Source of the DNA: Saccharicrinis sp963677655
Lineage (GTDB): Bacteria > Bacteroidota > Bacteroidia > Bacteroidales > Marinilabiliaceae
Assembly: GCA_963677655.1 (NCBI GenBank)
Contig: OY782088.1
Length of the DNA: 64,000 bases
Reading direction: 5' to 3' (one strand)
The notes beneath the pieces were generated by a model. The model searched no databases and was not told where the DNA came from. It saw nothing but the letters and a program-made list of their open reading frames with translations. Made by a program: the position numbers and the translations under genes. Below, one piece after another: positions 26,743 through 34,980 of the stretch (the first letter of the stretch is position 1; the number at the start of each line of letters is the position of its first letter).

Positions 26743-27456
26743 TTAATTTTCAAGATCAAAGATAAATGTAGAATTTGGATATGCAGGTTTTATAAACTTA
26801 TCTACTGTTTTTTTGATTTCTTCAATTTTCTTTAAGAAATCCTCAGTAGGTTTACCTCCAAATTTACTGATCTGAAGATGTATTTTAAATTGACGATTTT
26901 TATGTTTTTGAACGTTATTTGCTGTTTCATAAATCAATCGATTAATGTCAAATAATAATCGTTCTTCATTCATATTACCTATTAAAAAGGCTATAGCTGG
27001 ATTCTTTACAGTAGTTTCCTTTGTTTCGATTGCATTACATGAGCTTTCTTCAAAATCAGGACTTTCAACTTGATAAAAAATATTGTCTTCAATATTACTA
27101 AACTCAAGTTTACCGATTGGTGCCAATGTTTCTTTATTTACTAATTGAAAAAACACTAACCCCATATGAAATAATCGATGGTATCCTTTGTATAAAAAAT
27201 AAGTTAACTCATGTCCGTCCTGAACTGTTGTTACAAAATCTGTTACAACAAAAGCTTCTGACTCATACTGACCCAACTGCTTTTTAACAAACTCATTGGT
27301 AAAAGCTTCCATCTCTACTTCAATCTCCTTTCCAAAATTTGTACGAATCATCATTAAGTTAGGCGCTACTAATTTTTTGTTATTTACCTGTAACATTTTA
27401 TGATTAGTATTACCGATTAACTTTTTTAATACAACTGCCGACTCAAGATAATTCAT
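26743..27456 (-). CDS. Hypothetical protein, 237 residues
   Basis: No signal peptide or membrane helix is visible. The protein has alternating strands and helices (EVEMEAFTNEFVKKQLGQYESEAFVVTDFV; LTYFLYKGYHRLFHMGLVFFQLV) and a basic helical segment. I do not recognise it. It has its own likely promoter at 27483-27490 and is separated from the downstream unit by 96 bp. Confidence 0.6.
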   Translation of the reverse strand: MNYLESAVVLKKLIGNTNHKMLQVNNKKLVAPNLMMIRTNFGKEIEVEMEAFTNEFVKKQLGQYESEAFVVTDFVTTVQDGHELTYFLYKGYHRLFHMGLVFFQLVNKETLAPIGKLEFSNIEDNIFYQVESPDFEESSCNAIETKETTVKNPAIAFLIGNMNEERLLFDINRLIYETANNVQKHKNRQFKIHLQISKFGGKPTEDFLKKIEEIKKTVDKFIKPAYPNSTFIFDLEN

Positions 27457-27482
27457 AATTACTATTTTTAAGATTGAAACCT

Positions 27483-27490
27483 CAAAATTA
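27483..27490 (-). promoter_or_regulatory. Promoter -7 element, minus strand
   Basis: TAATTTTG on the minus strand, an exact TAnnTTTG match, 27 nt before the gene starting at 27456. Confidence 0.5.
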
Positions 27491-27632
27491 TTATTTTTTT
27501 AAGCAATCCTACGATATAAATAGGGCTTTAGTTCAATAATTAATAAATTTTAAGATGTTTGATGAAAATTTCATGCAATTAGACTAAATTATTGCAAACT
27601 TCAAAACTTCATCTTTACATAACAATTCTTTA

Positions 27633-27640
27633 TATCTTTG
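27633..27640 (+). promoter_or_regulatory. Promoter -7 element of the tandem ABC gene
   Basis: TATCTTTG followed by CATG. It nearly touches the in-frame ATG at 27642, so the true start must be the next ATG at 27660. Confidence 0.6.
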
Positions 27641-27659
27641 CATGATTAGATTTATAAAG

Positions 27660-28898
27660 ATGAAGTTAAAACACTACGCGATTGAAGGCAATACCCTTTC
27701 AATGAAAGGGAAATATATTCAGAGTTTAATTAAAGGAAATGGTGAAATCAAAGAGCTGATAGATAAAAAAGGAATCCTTTTTTCAAACATCACTCTTGAA
27801 AAATTAATTGAAGAAGAAGCTAACCATGATCAGTTTCTGCTTACCGGAGACCTAAACAGAAGTATCAGAACCTATAGTAGTGGGGAGCAGAAAAAAGCCC
27901 TACTAAAGTATTTAATGACTCTTAAACCTGAATTCATCATTTTAGACAATCCATTTGATTGCCTTGATATACAATCAGTAGAAGCATTAAAGCATGAATT
28001 GACACAAATATCAGAACACACACCTATTGTTCAGATATTTAAACGTCATAGTGATATTATGCCTTTTATTTCAGAAGTTTTGTTTGTTGAAAATGAAGAA
28101 CTTTCTAAGTCTTACTCAAAAGATGAATTTGAGCAACTTCATTTACACAGAGAAAAAGCTTTTTTTAATAATAGTATCCCTTCTCCGCTAAAAGCATATG
28201 AAAACATTCCTGAAATATTAGTTGAATTTAAAGGAGTAAGTGTTAGTTATGAAGAGAGAAGCATAATTAGAGATATTCATTGGAAAATTTGTCCTGGAGA
28301 TTTCTGGCATTTAATAGGACCTAATGGATCTGGTAAAACAACCATGTTAAGCATGATCTTTGGTGATAACCCTAAAGCTTTTGGGCAGCCAATTTATCTA
28401 TTCGGAAAAAAGAAAGGTTCAGGAGAAAGTGTTTGGGATATCAAGGAAAAGATTGGATACTTTACACCTTCAATGACTGAGCGTTTCCATAGTAGCCAAA
28501 CCGTTGAACAGATGATAATTTCAGGTTTAGTAGATAGTGTTGGGCTATACCAAAGACCTTCGGACCTTCAAAAAGATCTTGCATTTAAATGGTTAAAGGT
28601 AATTGGTTTGACTGAAAAAAAGAGGGAGCGATTCAATAAGCTATCTCAGGTAAACCAACGCATGGTTTTAATTGCCCGTGCAATGATTAAACATCCCCCA
28701 TTATTAATTTTAGATGAACCTTCTACGGGATTAAATGATTATAGTGCATCTCTAATGGTGCAATTAATTCAAAAAATATCACAGGAAAGTGGTACTGCTA
28801 TCGTATACGTGTCTCATAGACATGAAGAAGGTCTTTATCCCAAAAGTATTTTTGAATTAAAGGATAGTGGAGATGGTTATGTAGGGGTAGAAAGGTAG
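27660..28898 (+). CDS. Tandem ABC ATPase (ModF-like) with a degenerate first half
   Basis: The 412-residue soluble protein has two ABC halves. The first (about 1-165) lacks a Walker A loop but keeps a signature-like YSSGEQKKALLKYLM and a Walker B FIILDNPFDCLD. The second (about 185-412) has Walker A GPNGSGKTTML and Walker B LLILDEPSTGLND, but its signature is KLSQVNQRMVLIAR rather than LSGGQ. Only one composite site (second-half Walker A with first-half signature) looks competent. ModF-type tandem proteins are associated with molybdate transport in some bacteria, but no permease or mop genes are nearby, so the role is unknown. Confidence 0.82.
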   Translation: MKLKHYAIEGNTLSMKGKYIQSLIKGNGEIKELIDKKGILFSNITLEKLIEEEANHDQFLLTGDLNRSIRTYSSGEQKKALLKYLMTLKPEFIILDNPFDCLDIQSVEALKHELTQISEHTPIVQIFKRHSDIMPFISEVLFVENEELSKSYSKDEFEQLHLHREKAFFNNSIPSPLKAYENIPEILVEFKGVSVSYEERSIIRDIHWKICPGDFWHLIGPNGSGKTTMLSMIFGDNPKAFGQPIYLFGKKKGSGESVWDIKEKIGYFTPSMTERFHSSQTVEQMIISGLVDSVGLYQRPSDLQKDLAFKWLKVIGLTEKKRERFNKLSQVNQRMVLIARAMIKHPPLLILDEPSTGLNDYSASLMVQLIQKISQESGTAIVYVSHRHEEGLYPKSIFELKDSGDGYVGVER

Positions 28899-28963
28899 AA
28901 TGGAAAAGGGAACAAGGAGAATGTAGCTTACAAGGGCGCATAACGATCAAGGTCATTAAGATC

Positions 28964-28989
28964 AGCGAAGCGTCTTGCTTCGCTTTTTA
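28964..28989 (+). terminator. Terminator after the ABC gene
   Basis: AGCGAAGC pairs with GCTTCGCT around GTCTT, followed by Ts. Confidence 0.75.
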
Positions 28990-29295
28990 ATTCTGGCCTA
29001 TGGCCTATCAAATTCCAATAAAAAAAGTATTGCAATCCTTAAACTACAATACTCTCAGGGAAATCGCCTTTAGAAATAAATATATTTTGAAGTCGAGATT
29101 CCGGCATCAGCAACGTAGCTTGGGACCCACTTTTCTTTAATTTTGAAAAGGCAGAATTGGAGCGAAGCGTAAATCATGAACTCCATTTTTAATAAGCTTT
29201 AGTGAACTAAAGCTGTTTGAACACAGTGAGTTCTTTCTGTCTCAAAATAAAGCAAATAGTGGGTAAGTGAGTGGTGCAGTCGGCGGACTTTTTTG

Positions 29296-29382
29296 TTTAC
29301 TTTTTTTGACTGCAGAATTGAAGCGTAGCGGAAATCATGAACGCTTTTAAATTTTTACTTACTGTGAACTAAAAAAAGTAAA
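29296..29382. repeat. Inverted-repeat relic (MITE-like or terminator pair)
   Basis: Twelve-bp arms TTTACTTTTTTT and AAAAAAAGTAAA enclose the second copy of a 31-nt direct repeat. No ORF lies inside. Confidence 0.35.
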
Positions 29383-29492
29383 AGCCGTTGCGGCTTGAGC
29401 AAATAAATGTTTTCTTGATAAAAAAAGGAGTGTTTTCTTCTAAAAGAAATTTCCCTGACAATACTCCTCATCATACCATAAATATTAATAGT

Positions 29493-30290
29493 TTAATTTT
29501 CTGACAATACTGATTCTGCTTTTGTATAATTCTTGATTACCTTAATTGTAATAATAGCAAGAGGAATTCCGATTATACTTCCGATTATACCTAAAATTGT
29601 ACTTGTTGTTAATTGAGATAGTGTTACTGCAGATTTTGCATAATGAAATTGCACCTGACCAAATACTCCATTAACCAACCATATAATCCACCAGACACCT
29701 AATAAATTTGTTTCAAGATTTAAAACTGAATTAGCATCTTTATTACTAATATATGCTTTAGTTTCTTCATAAAGCTCTTTCATTATTTCGTAGGGACGAT
29801 AAAGGTTTATGAAAGGAACAAACCAACTACCTGCCGCCCAGCCATCACCATACGATAGAACCTTTACTTTTTGATGCAGATTATAATAAGCTCTCCGAAA
29901 CCACATTATAAATGTAATTCCTGAAACAATATATACTAATAAATAGATGATGCTTATAAATTGATGTCTTAAATCATTTGCAGTTGCGGCTTCAGCTGTA
30001 ATGTTTCCACCCGACTTAACCGTTTGTAATAAATTAAGCTGCATCCAGCCCGACAGTAAAAACATAACTTCTGCAACAAGAAAAATCCATATTACAGACA
30101 TAATTATTTTCCCCCTTTTATAATTATTTCTTATAGGGTTTCCCTGAAATTCCTTTTTTGTTTCATCCTTAATAAAATCACCACAGGCATCTTCATATGA
30201 TCCTTTTTCATTGGTTAAACCACATAATAAGCCCTGCTGGATATCAAATTTCTGATTTTTACATGTTTTGCAAAGTTCTATACTTCCCAT
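29493..30290 (-). CDS. DUF4328 membrane protein with an N-terminal cysteine motif
   Basis: The 265-residue protein begins with a cytoplasmic segment holding ELCKTCKNQKF and later Cys residues (LLCGL, DACGDF), a possible zinc-ribbon-like cap. Four to five membrane helices follow from about residue 60. The block YGDGWAAGSWFVPFINLYRPYEIMKELYEE is the DUF4328 signature. Function is unknown. It stands alone between two gene-free regions. Confidence 0.8.
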   Translation of the reverse strand: MGSIELCKTCKNQKFDIQQGLLCGLTNEKGSYEDACGDFIKDETKKEFQGNPIRNNYKRGKIIMSVIWIFLVAEVMFLLSGWMQLNLLQTVKSGGNITAEAATANDLRHQFISIIYLLVYIVSGITFIMWFRRAYYNLHQKVKVLSYGDGWAAGSWFVPFINLYRPYEIMKELYEETKAYISNKDANSVLNLETNLLGVWWIIWLVNGVFGQVQFHYAKSAVTLSQLTTSTILGIIGSIIGIPLAIITIKVIKNYTKAESVLSEN

Positions 30291-30795
30291 TTCTAAGATT
30301 AAGTTAGTTGTTTAATATTACAGTTTATTCTCTTAAGTACACAGCACTGTCAATTGTAAATTAAAGGATTTCTTTTACTGTAATTTTAATTAAGATACGT
30401 TTAGATATTGACCTAATGCTAGTTCCGAAATCAAATATAGAAAGTATTTTGTTAAACAAGGGACTTATTCCGTTATTTGTAAAGATTCTTAAATGTAGAT
30501 AAAACACTATACTAAAACTATACCTTCTTCGCACCATAGTCGTAATTGCTGCGTAACAGATTCGGCATTCCTTCACTATACGTTCACTACTCCTTCACTA
30601 TTCGCTCACTATTGACACACTGCATAGTGATGTTATCATGCAGAAGTACTATATAATATGTGAGTGAAGTATTAAGTAAAGCAAAAGCTGTTACGACTCA
30701 GTATCGACTAATGTACGATGTAGGTCATATCTACTATTAATTAAAACCTGCTCAAAAACAGCTTCAAAAACCAAAACCGTCATTCTTTTTTGTAC
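30291..30795. other. 505-bp gene-free region with short tandem repeats
   Basis: Contains the 11-bp tandem repeat described separately and a nearby imperfect hairpin (CTGCA at 30619 to TGCAG at about 30643). The small minus-strand frame at 30361-30576 has no coding character. Confidence 0.6.
30572..30611. repeat. Four copies of an 11-bp tandem repeat
   Basis: TTCACTA begins at 30572, 30583 and 30594, and CTCACTA at 30605, a strict 11-bp period with variable four-base spacers. The period is about one helical turn, so the copies present the same face of the DNA. Confidence 0.7.
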
Positions 30796-30803
30796 TAGTT
30801 TTG
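30796..30803 (+). promoter_or_regulatory. Promoter -7 element of the biotin operon
   Basis: TAGTTTTG followed by CACTC, an exact TAnnTTTG match. The ATG at 30810 begins only 6 nt after it, so the transcript would be leaderless or nearly so. Confidence 0.6.
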
Positions 30804-30809
30804 CACTCA

Positions 30810-31127
30810 ATGAATCACAAAAAGATACATATCAATCAAAGCAAACTTCATTTTACCAAGTGGAGTAATAAGAGCTATGCTGCTTTTTGCAGTATTGGTA
30901 AAGTGGTTCATATTGGTAGTTTGGCTATTTCATTAACGCAGTGGATTGGAACTGTTGTTGAACACATTGAAGATATACTTCAGATTTGTGCCGAAAAGGA
31001 AACTGATGATAACGTGGAAGAAACTCCGGAACAGGAGTTATTGCAATTAATTCCGGTTACAGTAAATAGTCCAATTGTATATGGAAAAAGTGTAATTATT
31101 AGTATTAACAATATAACTGGCCGCTAA
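30810..31127 (+). CDS. 105-residue protein ahead of the biotin genes, possible leader ORF
   Basis: The ORF starts at the ATG at 30810, not the in-frame TTG at 30801 that lies within the -7 element. The N-terminal part, with SKLHFTKWSNKSYAAFCSIGK and VVHIGSLAISL, is basic then hydrophobic; the middle is acidic; the end is LLQLIPVTVNSPIVYGKSVII. By recollection only, a similar N-terminal block is found on some Bacteroidota outer-membrane receptors near vitamin genes. The stop codon (31125-31127) lies inside the 5' arm of the terminator in front of bioB, so its translation may influence read-through. Function is otherwise unknown. Confidence 0.65.
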   Translation: MNHKKIHINQSKLHFTKWSNKSYAAFCSIGKVVHIGSLAISLTQWIGTVVEHIEDILQICAEKETDDNVEETPEQELLQLIPVTVNSPIVYGKSVIISINNITGR

Positions 31128-31158
31128 TGGAATAATAATTCTGTTAGCGGCTTTTTTT
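31120..31158 (+). terminator. Intrinsic terminator/attenuator directly before bioB
   Basis: GCCGCTAA (31120-31127) pairs with TTAGCGGC (31144-31151), followed by seven Ts ending 7 nt before the bioB ATG. The 5' arm includes the stop codon of the upstream ORF. No separate promoter fits between it and bioB. Confidence 0.85.
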
Positions 31159-31165
31159 GTGCATT

Positions 31166-32152
31166 ATGGTAGAGCAATTAAAACAAAAGGTATTAAAAGG
31201 AGAGACTATTAACAAGGAAGAAGCTCAGGCATTATTAAATTGGACTGACAAGGAAGAATTGTATGCTGCAGCTAACGAAATCCGCCTTTACTTTCATGGT
31301 AATAAAATGGATATGTGTAGTATTTTAAATGCAAGATCAGGCCGTTGCAGCGAAGATTGTAAATGGTGCTCTCAATCTGCTTTTCACAAAACAAATGTGG
31401 AGGAATATGAACTGGTCGATTTAAAAGAAGCTGAACAAATGGCTAAGGGTAATGCCGAAAAAGGAGTTCATAAATTTTCATTAGTCACCAGTGGTAAAGC
31501 CATATCTAATAAAAATCTGGATAAACTTTGTGGTGTTTATAAAAGCATCAGAAAAAACTCGCCCATACGTTTGTGTGCATCAATGGGCTTATTGAATAAA
31601 GAACAATTGTTGAAGCTTAAGGAATCTGGGGTAGAACACTACCACTGCAATATTGAAACAGCACCTTCATTCTTTTCTGAACTAGTTAGCTCTCATACTA
31701 TGGAACAAAAAATAAAAACCATAAGAGAAGCTCAGGAAATAGGTATGGAAGTGTGTTCCGGTGGAATTATTGGAATGGGCGAAACTCCTGACCAAAGAAT
31801 AGAAATGGCTTTTACCCTTTTAGACCTTAATGTATTATCAATTCCGATCAATGTTCTTACTCCGATAAAAGGAACAAAACTGGAAGACATGCAAGCTTTA
31901 AGTGATGAAGAAATACTGACCACTTTTGCTCTGTTTCGCTTTATTAATCCCAAAGCTAAAATAAGAATGGCAGCAGGCAGAAACCTTTTTGCTCACATTC
32001 AACATAAAGCACTTTCTGCTGGTGTTAATGCTGCATTGGTAGGTGATTTTCTGACAACCATTGGAAGTAATATTAATGAAGATAAGGAGGTATTTACAAA
32101 GGCCGGTTTTTCTTTAGCAACAGAAGAGGTTGAGGAAAAGATAAAGGCTTAG
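31166..32152 (+). CDS. bioB: Biotin synthase
   Basis: The 328-residue radical-SAM enzyme has the 4Fe-4S motif CSEDCKWC (Cys61, Cys65, Cys68), the preceding SILNARSGR, the 2Fe-2S ligand region (SPIRLCASMG; HYHCNIETAPSFF) and IRMAAGRN. It inserts sulfur into dethiobiotin. I start at the ATG at 31166, since the TTG at 31157 lies in the terminator T-run. It leads the biotin genes but is separated from bioA by 323 bp holding a palindromic repeat. Confidence 0.95.
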   Translation: MVEQLKQKVLKGETINKEEAQALLNWTDKEELYAAANEIRLYFHGNKMDMCSILNARSGRCSEDCKWCSQSAFHKTNVEEYELVDLKEAEQMAKGNAEKGVHKFSLVTSGKAISNKNLDKLCGVYKSIRKNSPIRLCASMGLLNKEQLLKLKESGVEHYHCNIETAPSFFSELVSSHTMEQKIKTIREAQEIGMEVCSGGIIGMGETPDQRIEMAFTLLDLNVLSIPINVLTPIKGTKLEDMQALSDEEILTTFALFRFINPKAKIRMAAGRNLFAHIQHKALSAGVNAALVGDFLTTIGSNINEDKEVFTKAGFSLATEEVEEKIKA

Positions 32153-32277
32153 AGCGTGGAGCTTAGGGCTTAAAGAGTTTGAAAAGATGCATGCTAATTC
32201 AAAAGGTCTGCGTCTTGCAAATCAACTCTCCTTTTTATAAATATATTTAATATGATTGAAGCTGAAATGAGTCTACA

Positions 32278-32393
32278 AAAGGCTGAAAGCCTTACATATC
32301 GTAACTTGGGGCATCGCCCCAAGAGACTTAGCGCCTTGCTAATTCAGGCTGTAGGTCTGATACTTTTATTATTTGTTTCAGGCTTTCAGCCTT
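32278..32393. repeat. REP/BIME-like palindromic repeat between bioB and bioA (copy A)
   Basis: Begins with AAAGGCTGAAAGCC and ends with AGGCTTTCAGCCT in inverted orientation. Between them is a hairpin CTTGGGGCATCGCCCCAAG and a second AGGCTG-type half. It belongs to the same family as five copies at 37.4-39.1 kb. It is non-coding and sits inside the operon. The rest of the bioB-bioA gap shows no gene. Confidence 0.75.
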
Positions 32394-32475
32394 ATGATGC
32401 AGAGAATTAAAAATAAAACTTTCAACATTAGACTTTTAACTTTTGACTAGGTACTAGGTACTTTTAACTAAAAAA

Positions 32476-33783
32476 ATGAATACTCAGGAATTATTACAAT
32501 ACGATAAAGACCATCTTTGGCACCCTTATACATCCACAACCAATCCGTTGCCAGTGTATATGGTAGAGAAAGCTGAGAGATGCACCATTCATTTAGCCAC
32601 AGGTGAGAAATTAATTGATGGCATGTCTTCTTGGTGGGCTGCGGTTCATGGATACAACCACCCCGTTTTAAACCATGCTATCGAAGAGCAGTTAAAAAGT
32701 ATGTCGCACATTATGTTTGGAGGATTTACTCATAACCCTGCAACAAAACTTGCTCAACGACTCATTGACATAACACCTGAAACTTTGCAAAAAGTTTTTT
32801 ATTGTGATAGCGGTTCTGTGGCTGTTGAAGTAGCTATGAAAATGGCTTTACAATATTGGTACAGTAAAAATGAAAAACAAAAGGTAAAGTTTGCAACCAT
32901 ACGAAATGGATATCATGGAGATACCTGGCATGCAATGTCTGTATGTGACCCTAATACAGGTATGCATCATATTTTCAACGGTCGTTTACCTATTCACTTT
33001 TTTGCAGATCAACCTCAAACAAGATTTAATGACAATTTGATTGATGAAGATCTATCTGCTTTAAAAGATCTTTTTAATAAGCATCATACCGAATTAGCAG
33101 CCTTTATTTTGGAACCAATAGTTCAAGGTGCTGGTGGAATGTGGTTTTATTCACCTCAGTATTTAAAAGCTGTAAGAGAGTTATGTAATGAATATAATGT
33201 ACTTCTGATTGCAGACGAAATTGCTACGGGCTTCGGAAGGACGGGAGAGTTATTTGCGTGTAATTATGCAGACATCTCTCCCGACATTATGTGTTTGGGA
33301 AAAGCAATTACTGGCGGTTACATGAGTTTCGCTGCAACATTAGCCACTGATGAAGTAGCAGATACCATAAGCAATGGTTCTCCTGACGTTTTTATGCATG
33401 GGCCTACATTTATGGGAAATCCACTGGCTTGTTCGGTAGCCATTGCCAGTATTGATCTACTACTAAAAAGCGAATGGCAAAACAAAGTAAAACATATAGA
33501 AACCAAACTTACAGAAGGGTTGGCCCCATGCAAAGAATTGGGAATTGTAAGCGATGTAAGATGCCTGGGTGCGATTGGTGTTGTAGAACTAAAGGAGTCT
33601 GTTGATATGGCTGTCATACAAAAAGCTTTTGTTGAAAAAGGTGTTTGGGTACGTCCGTTTGGTAAGCTGGTATACTTAATGCCTCCTTTTATTATTACTG
33701 ATAAAGAATTGGATAAGCTTTGCCATGCATTACACGAGGTAATTTATGAAACCATGGAAATAAATATTGAAAGCCTAATCTAA
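32476..33783 (+). CDS. bioA: Adenosylmethionine--8-amino-7-oxononanoate aminotransferase
   Basis: The 435-residue class III aminotransferase begins DKDHLWHPYTSTT, typical of BioA, and has the SSWWAAVHGYNHP block, FYCDSGSVAVEVAMKMA, the PLP-phosphate Asp247 (LIADEIATGFGRTG) and the Schiff-base Lys276 (CLGKAITGGY). It converts KAPA to DAPA with SAM as amino donor. bioF starts 1 nt after its stop. Confidence 0.96.
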   Translation: MNTQELLQYDKDHLWHPYTSTTNPLPVYMVEKAERCTIHLATGEKLIDGMSSWWAAVHGYNHPVLNHAIEEQLKSMSHIMFGGFTHNPATKLAQRLIDITPETLQKVFYCDSGSVAVEVAMKMALQYWYSKNEKQKVKFATIRNGYHGDTWHAMSVCDPNTGMHHIFNGRLPIHFFADQPQTRFNDNLIDEDLSALKDLFNKHHTELAAFILEPIVQGAGGMWFYSPQYLKAVRELCNEYNVLLIADEIATGFGRTGELFACNYADISPDIMCLGKAITGGYMSFAATLATDEVADTISNGSPDVFMHGPTFMGNPLACSVAIASIDLLLKSEWQNKVKHIETKLTEGLAPCKELGIVSDVRCLGAIGVVELKESVDMAVIQKAFVEKGVWVRPFGKLVYLMPPFIITDKELDKLCHALHEVIYETMEINIESLI

Positions 33784-33784
33784 T

Positions 33785-34978
33785 ATGGAAAGATTCAATC
33801 AAATATTAAAGGATTTAGATCATCATAATTTAACAAGAACATTGAAAGCTATTAAGTCTGATTCTAATGGTTACTGTGACTTTAAAGGAAGACGAATGCT
33901 GAATTTATCCTCAAATGATTACCTGGGATTAGCATCAGATCCACATTTGAAAAATGAGTTTATGAATCTGGTAGCGAATAATCCTGATTGGCTTTCTTTT
34001 GGTAGTGGTTCATCAAGATTACTTACTGGAAATACTTCGATATATGATGAAACAGAAACTTCTTTAAAGAACTGGTATAAAAGTGAAGCTGCTGTATTTT
34101 TTAATAGTGGATATCATGCAAATACAGGTATACTTCCTGCCCTGACAGAGAAAAAAGATTTGATCCTATCGGATAAGCTTTGCCATGCCAGTATTATTGA
34201 TGGAATCCGATTAAGTGTGGCAGATCATGTTCGATACCGTCATGCTGATTATGATCATTTAAAATCCATCCTTCAAAAGCGTCGTCATCAATACGATAAG
34301 GTTTTTATAGTAAGCGAATCTGTTTTTAGTATGGATGGAGATTATATCGATTTAAAAGAATTAGTTGCTATTAAAGAAAACCACAATGCTATTTTATATA
34401 TTGATGAAGCTCATGGAGTTGGAGCTTTGGGAAAAACTGGTCTAGGGCTGTGCGAAGAGCAAGATGTTGTTAAAGACATTGACATTATCATTGGTACCAT
34501 GGGTAAAGCAATGGCTTCGGTTGGTGCATTTGCTATTTTAAATAAAACTCTTGGCCAGGTATTGATTAATAAGGCTCGTACTCTTATTTTCACTACCGCG
34601 CTACCTTCAATTAATATGGCATGGAGTAAGTTTATTATAGACCAAATGCCTAATCTGGGACACTTACGAAATAAACTCAAGCAACTTTCTCTGATCTGTA
34701 ATCAAAATGTTAAAGAAATGGGCTTTGAAGATTCTCAAAGTTACATTATTCCTATACTGGTTAGAGAAAATAAGATTGCTGTTAAGTTGGCCGAACATCT
34801 TCAAGCTAAAGGTTATTTGGTTTTCCCAATTCGTCCACCGACAGTACCTGCAAATTCTGCACGATTAAGATTATCACTTACGGCAAACTTAGACACTAAA
34901 AAACTGGACGCCTTTTTCAACGAAACTAAAATGTTTCTATCTACTATTTATAAATCAAATCAAGCTGCAATATTATAA
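33785..34978 (+). CDS. bioF: 8-amino-7-oxononanoate synthase
   Basis: The 397-residue alpha-oxoamine synthase has NLSSNDYLGLA, GSGSSRLLTGN, the IDEAHGVGALG block and the PLP Lys241 in IIGTMGKAMASVG. Position in the operon marks it as BioF (pimeloyl-ACP plus alanine to KAPA) rather than glycine C-acetyltransferase. bioG starts 2 nt after its stop. Confidence 0.94.
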   Translation: MERFNQILKDLDHHNLTRTLKAIKSDSNGYCDFKGRRMLNLSSNDYLGLASDPHLKNEFMNLVANNPDWLSFGSGSSRLLTGNTSIYDETETSLKNWYKSEAAVFFNSGYHANTGILPALTEKKDLILSDKLCHASIIDGIRLSVADHVRYRHADYDHLKSILQKRRHQYDKVFIVSESVFSMDGDYIDLKELVAIKENHNAILYIDEAHGVGALGKTGLGLCEEQDVVKDIDIIIGTMGKAMASVGAFAILNKTLGQVLINKARTLIFTTALPSINMAWSKFIIDQMPNLGHLRNKLKQLSLICNQNVKEMGFEDSQSYIIPILVRENKIAVKLAEHLQAKGYLVFPIRPPTVPANSARLRLSLTANLDTKKLDAFFNETKMFLSTIYKSNQAAIL

Positions 34979-34980
34979 TT

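Larger units (their letters stand above)
28899..29492. other. 594-bp gene-free region with repeat relics
   Basis: Holds the terminator after the ABC gene and a decayed repeat. Two 31-nt segments at 29151-29181 and 29312-29342 match at 28 of 31 positions (both begin GCAGAATTG and end AAATCATGAAC). TTTACTTTTTTT at 29296-29307 is inverted as AAAAAAAGTAAA at 29371-29382. No coding sequence is convincing. Confidence 0.6.

Noticed and set aside
30361..30576. Small minus-strand ORF of 71 codons
   Set aside because: Composition is that of AT-rich non-coding DNA, there is no promoter or recognisable protein, and it lies in a repeat region.
30572..30611. Possible CRISPR array
   Set aside because: Units are 11 bp with four-base spacers, far shorter than CRISPR repeats and spacers, and no cas genes are present.
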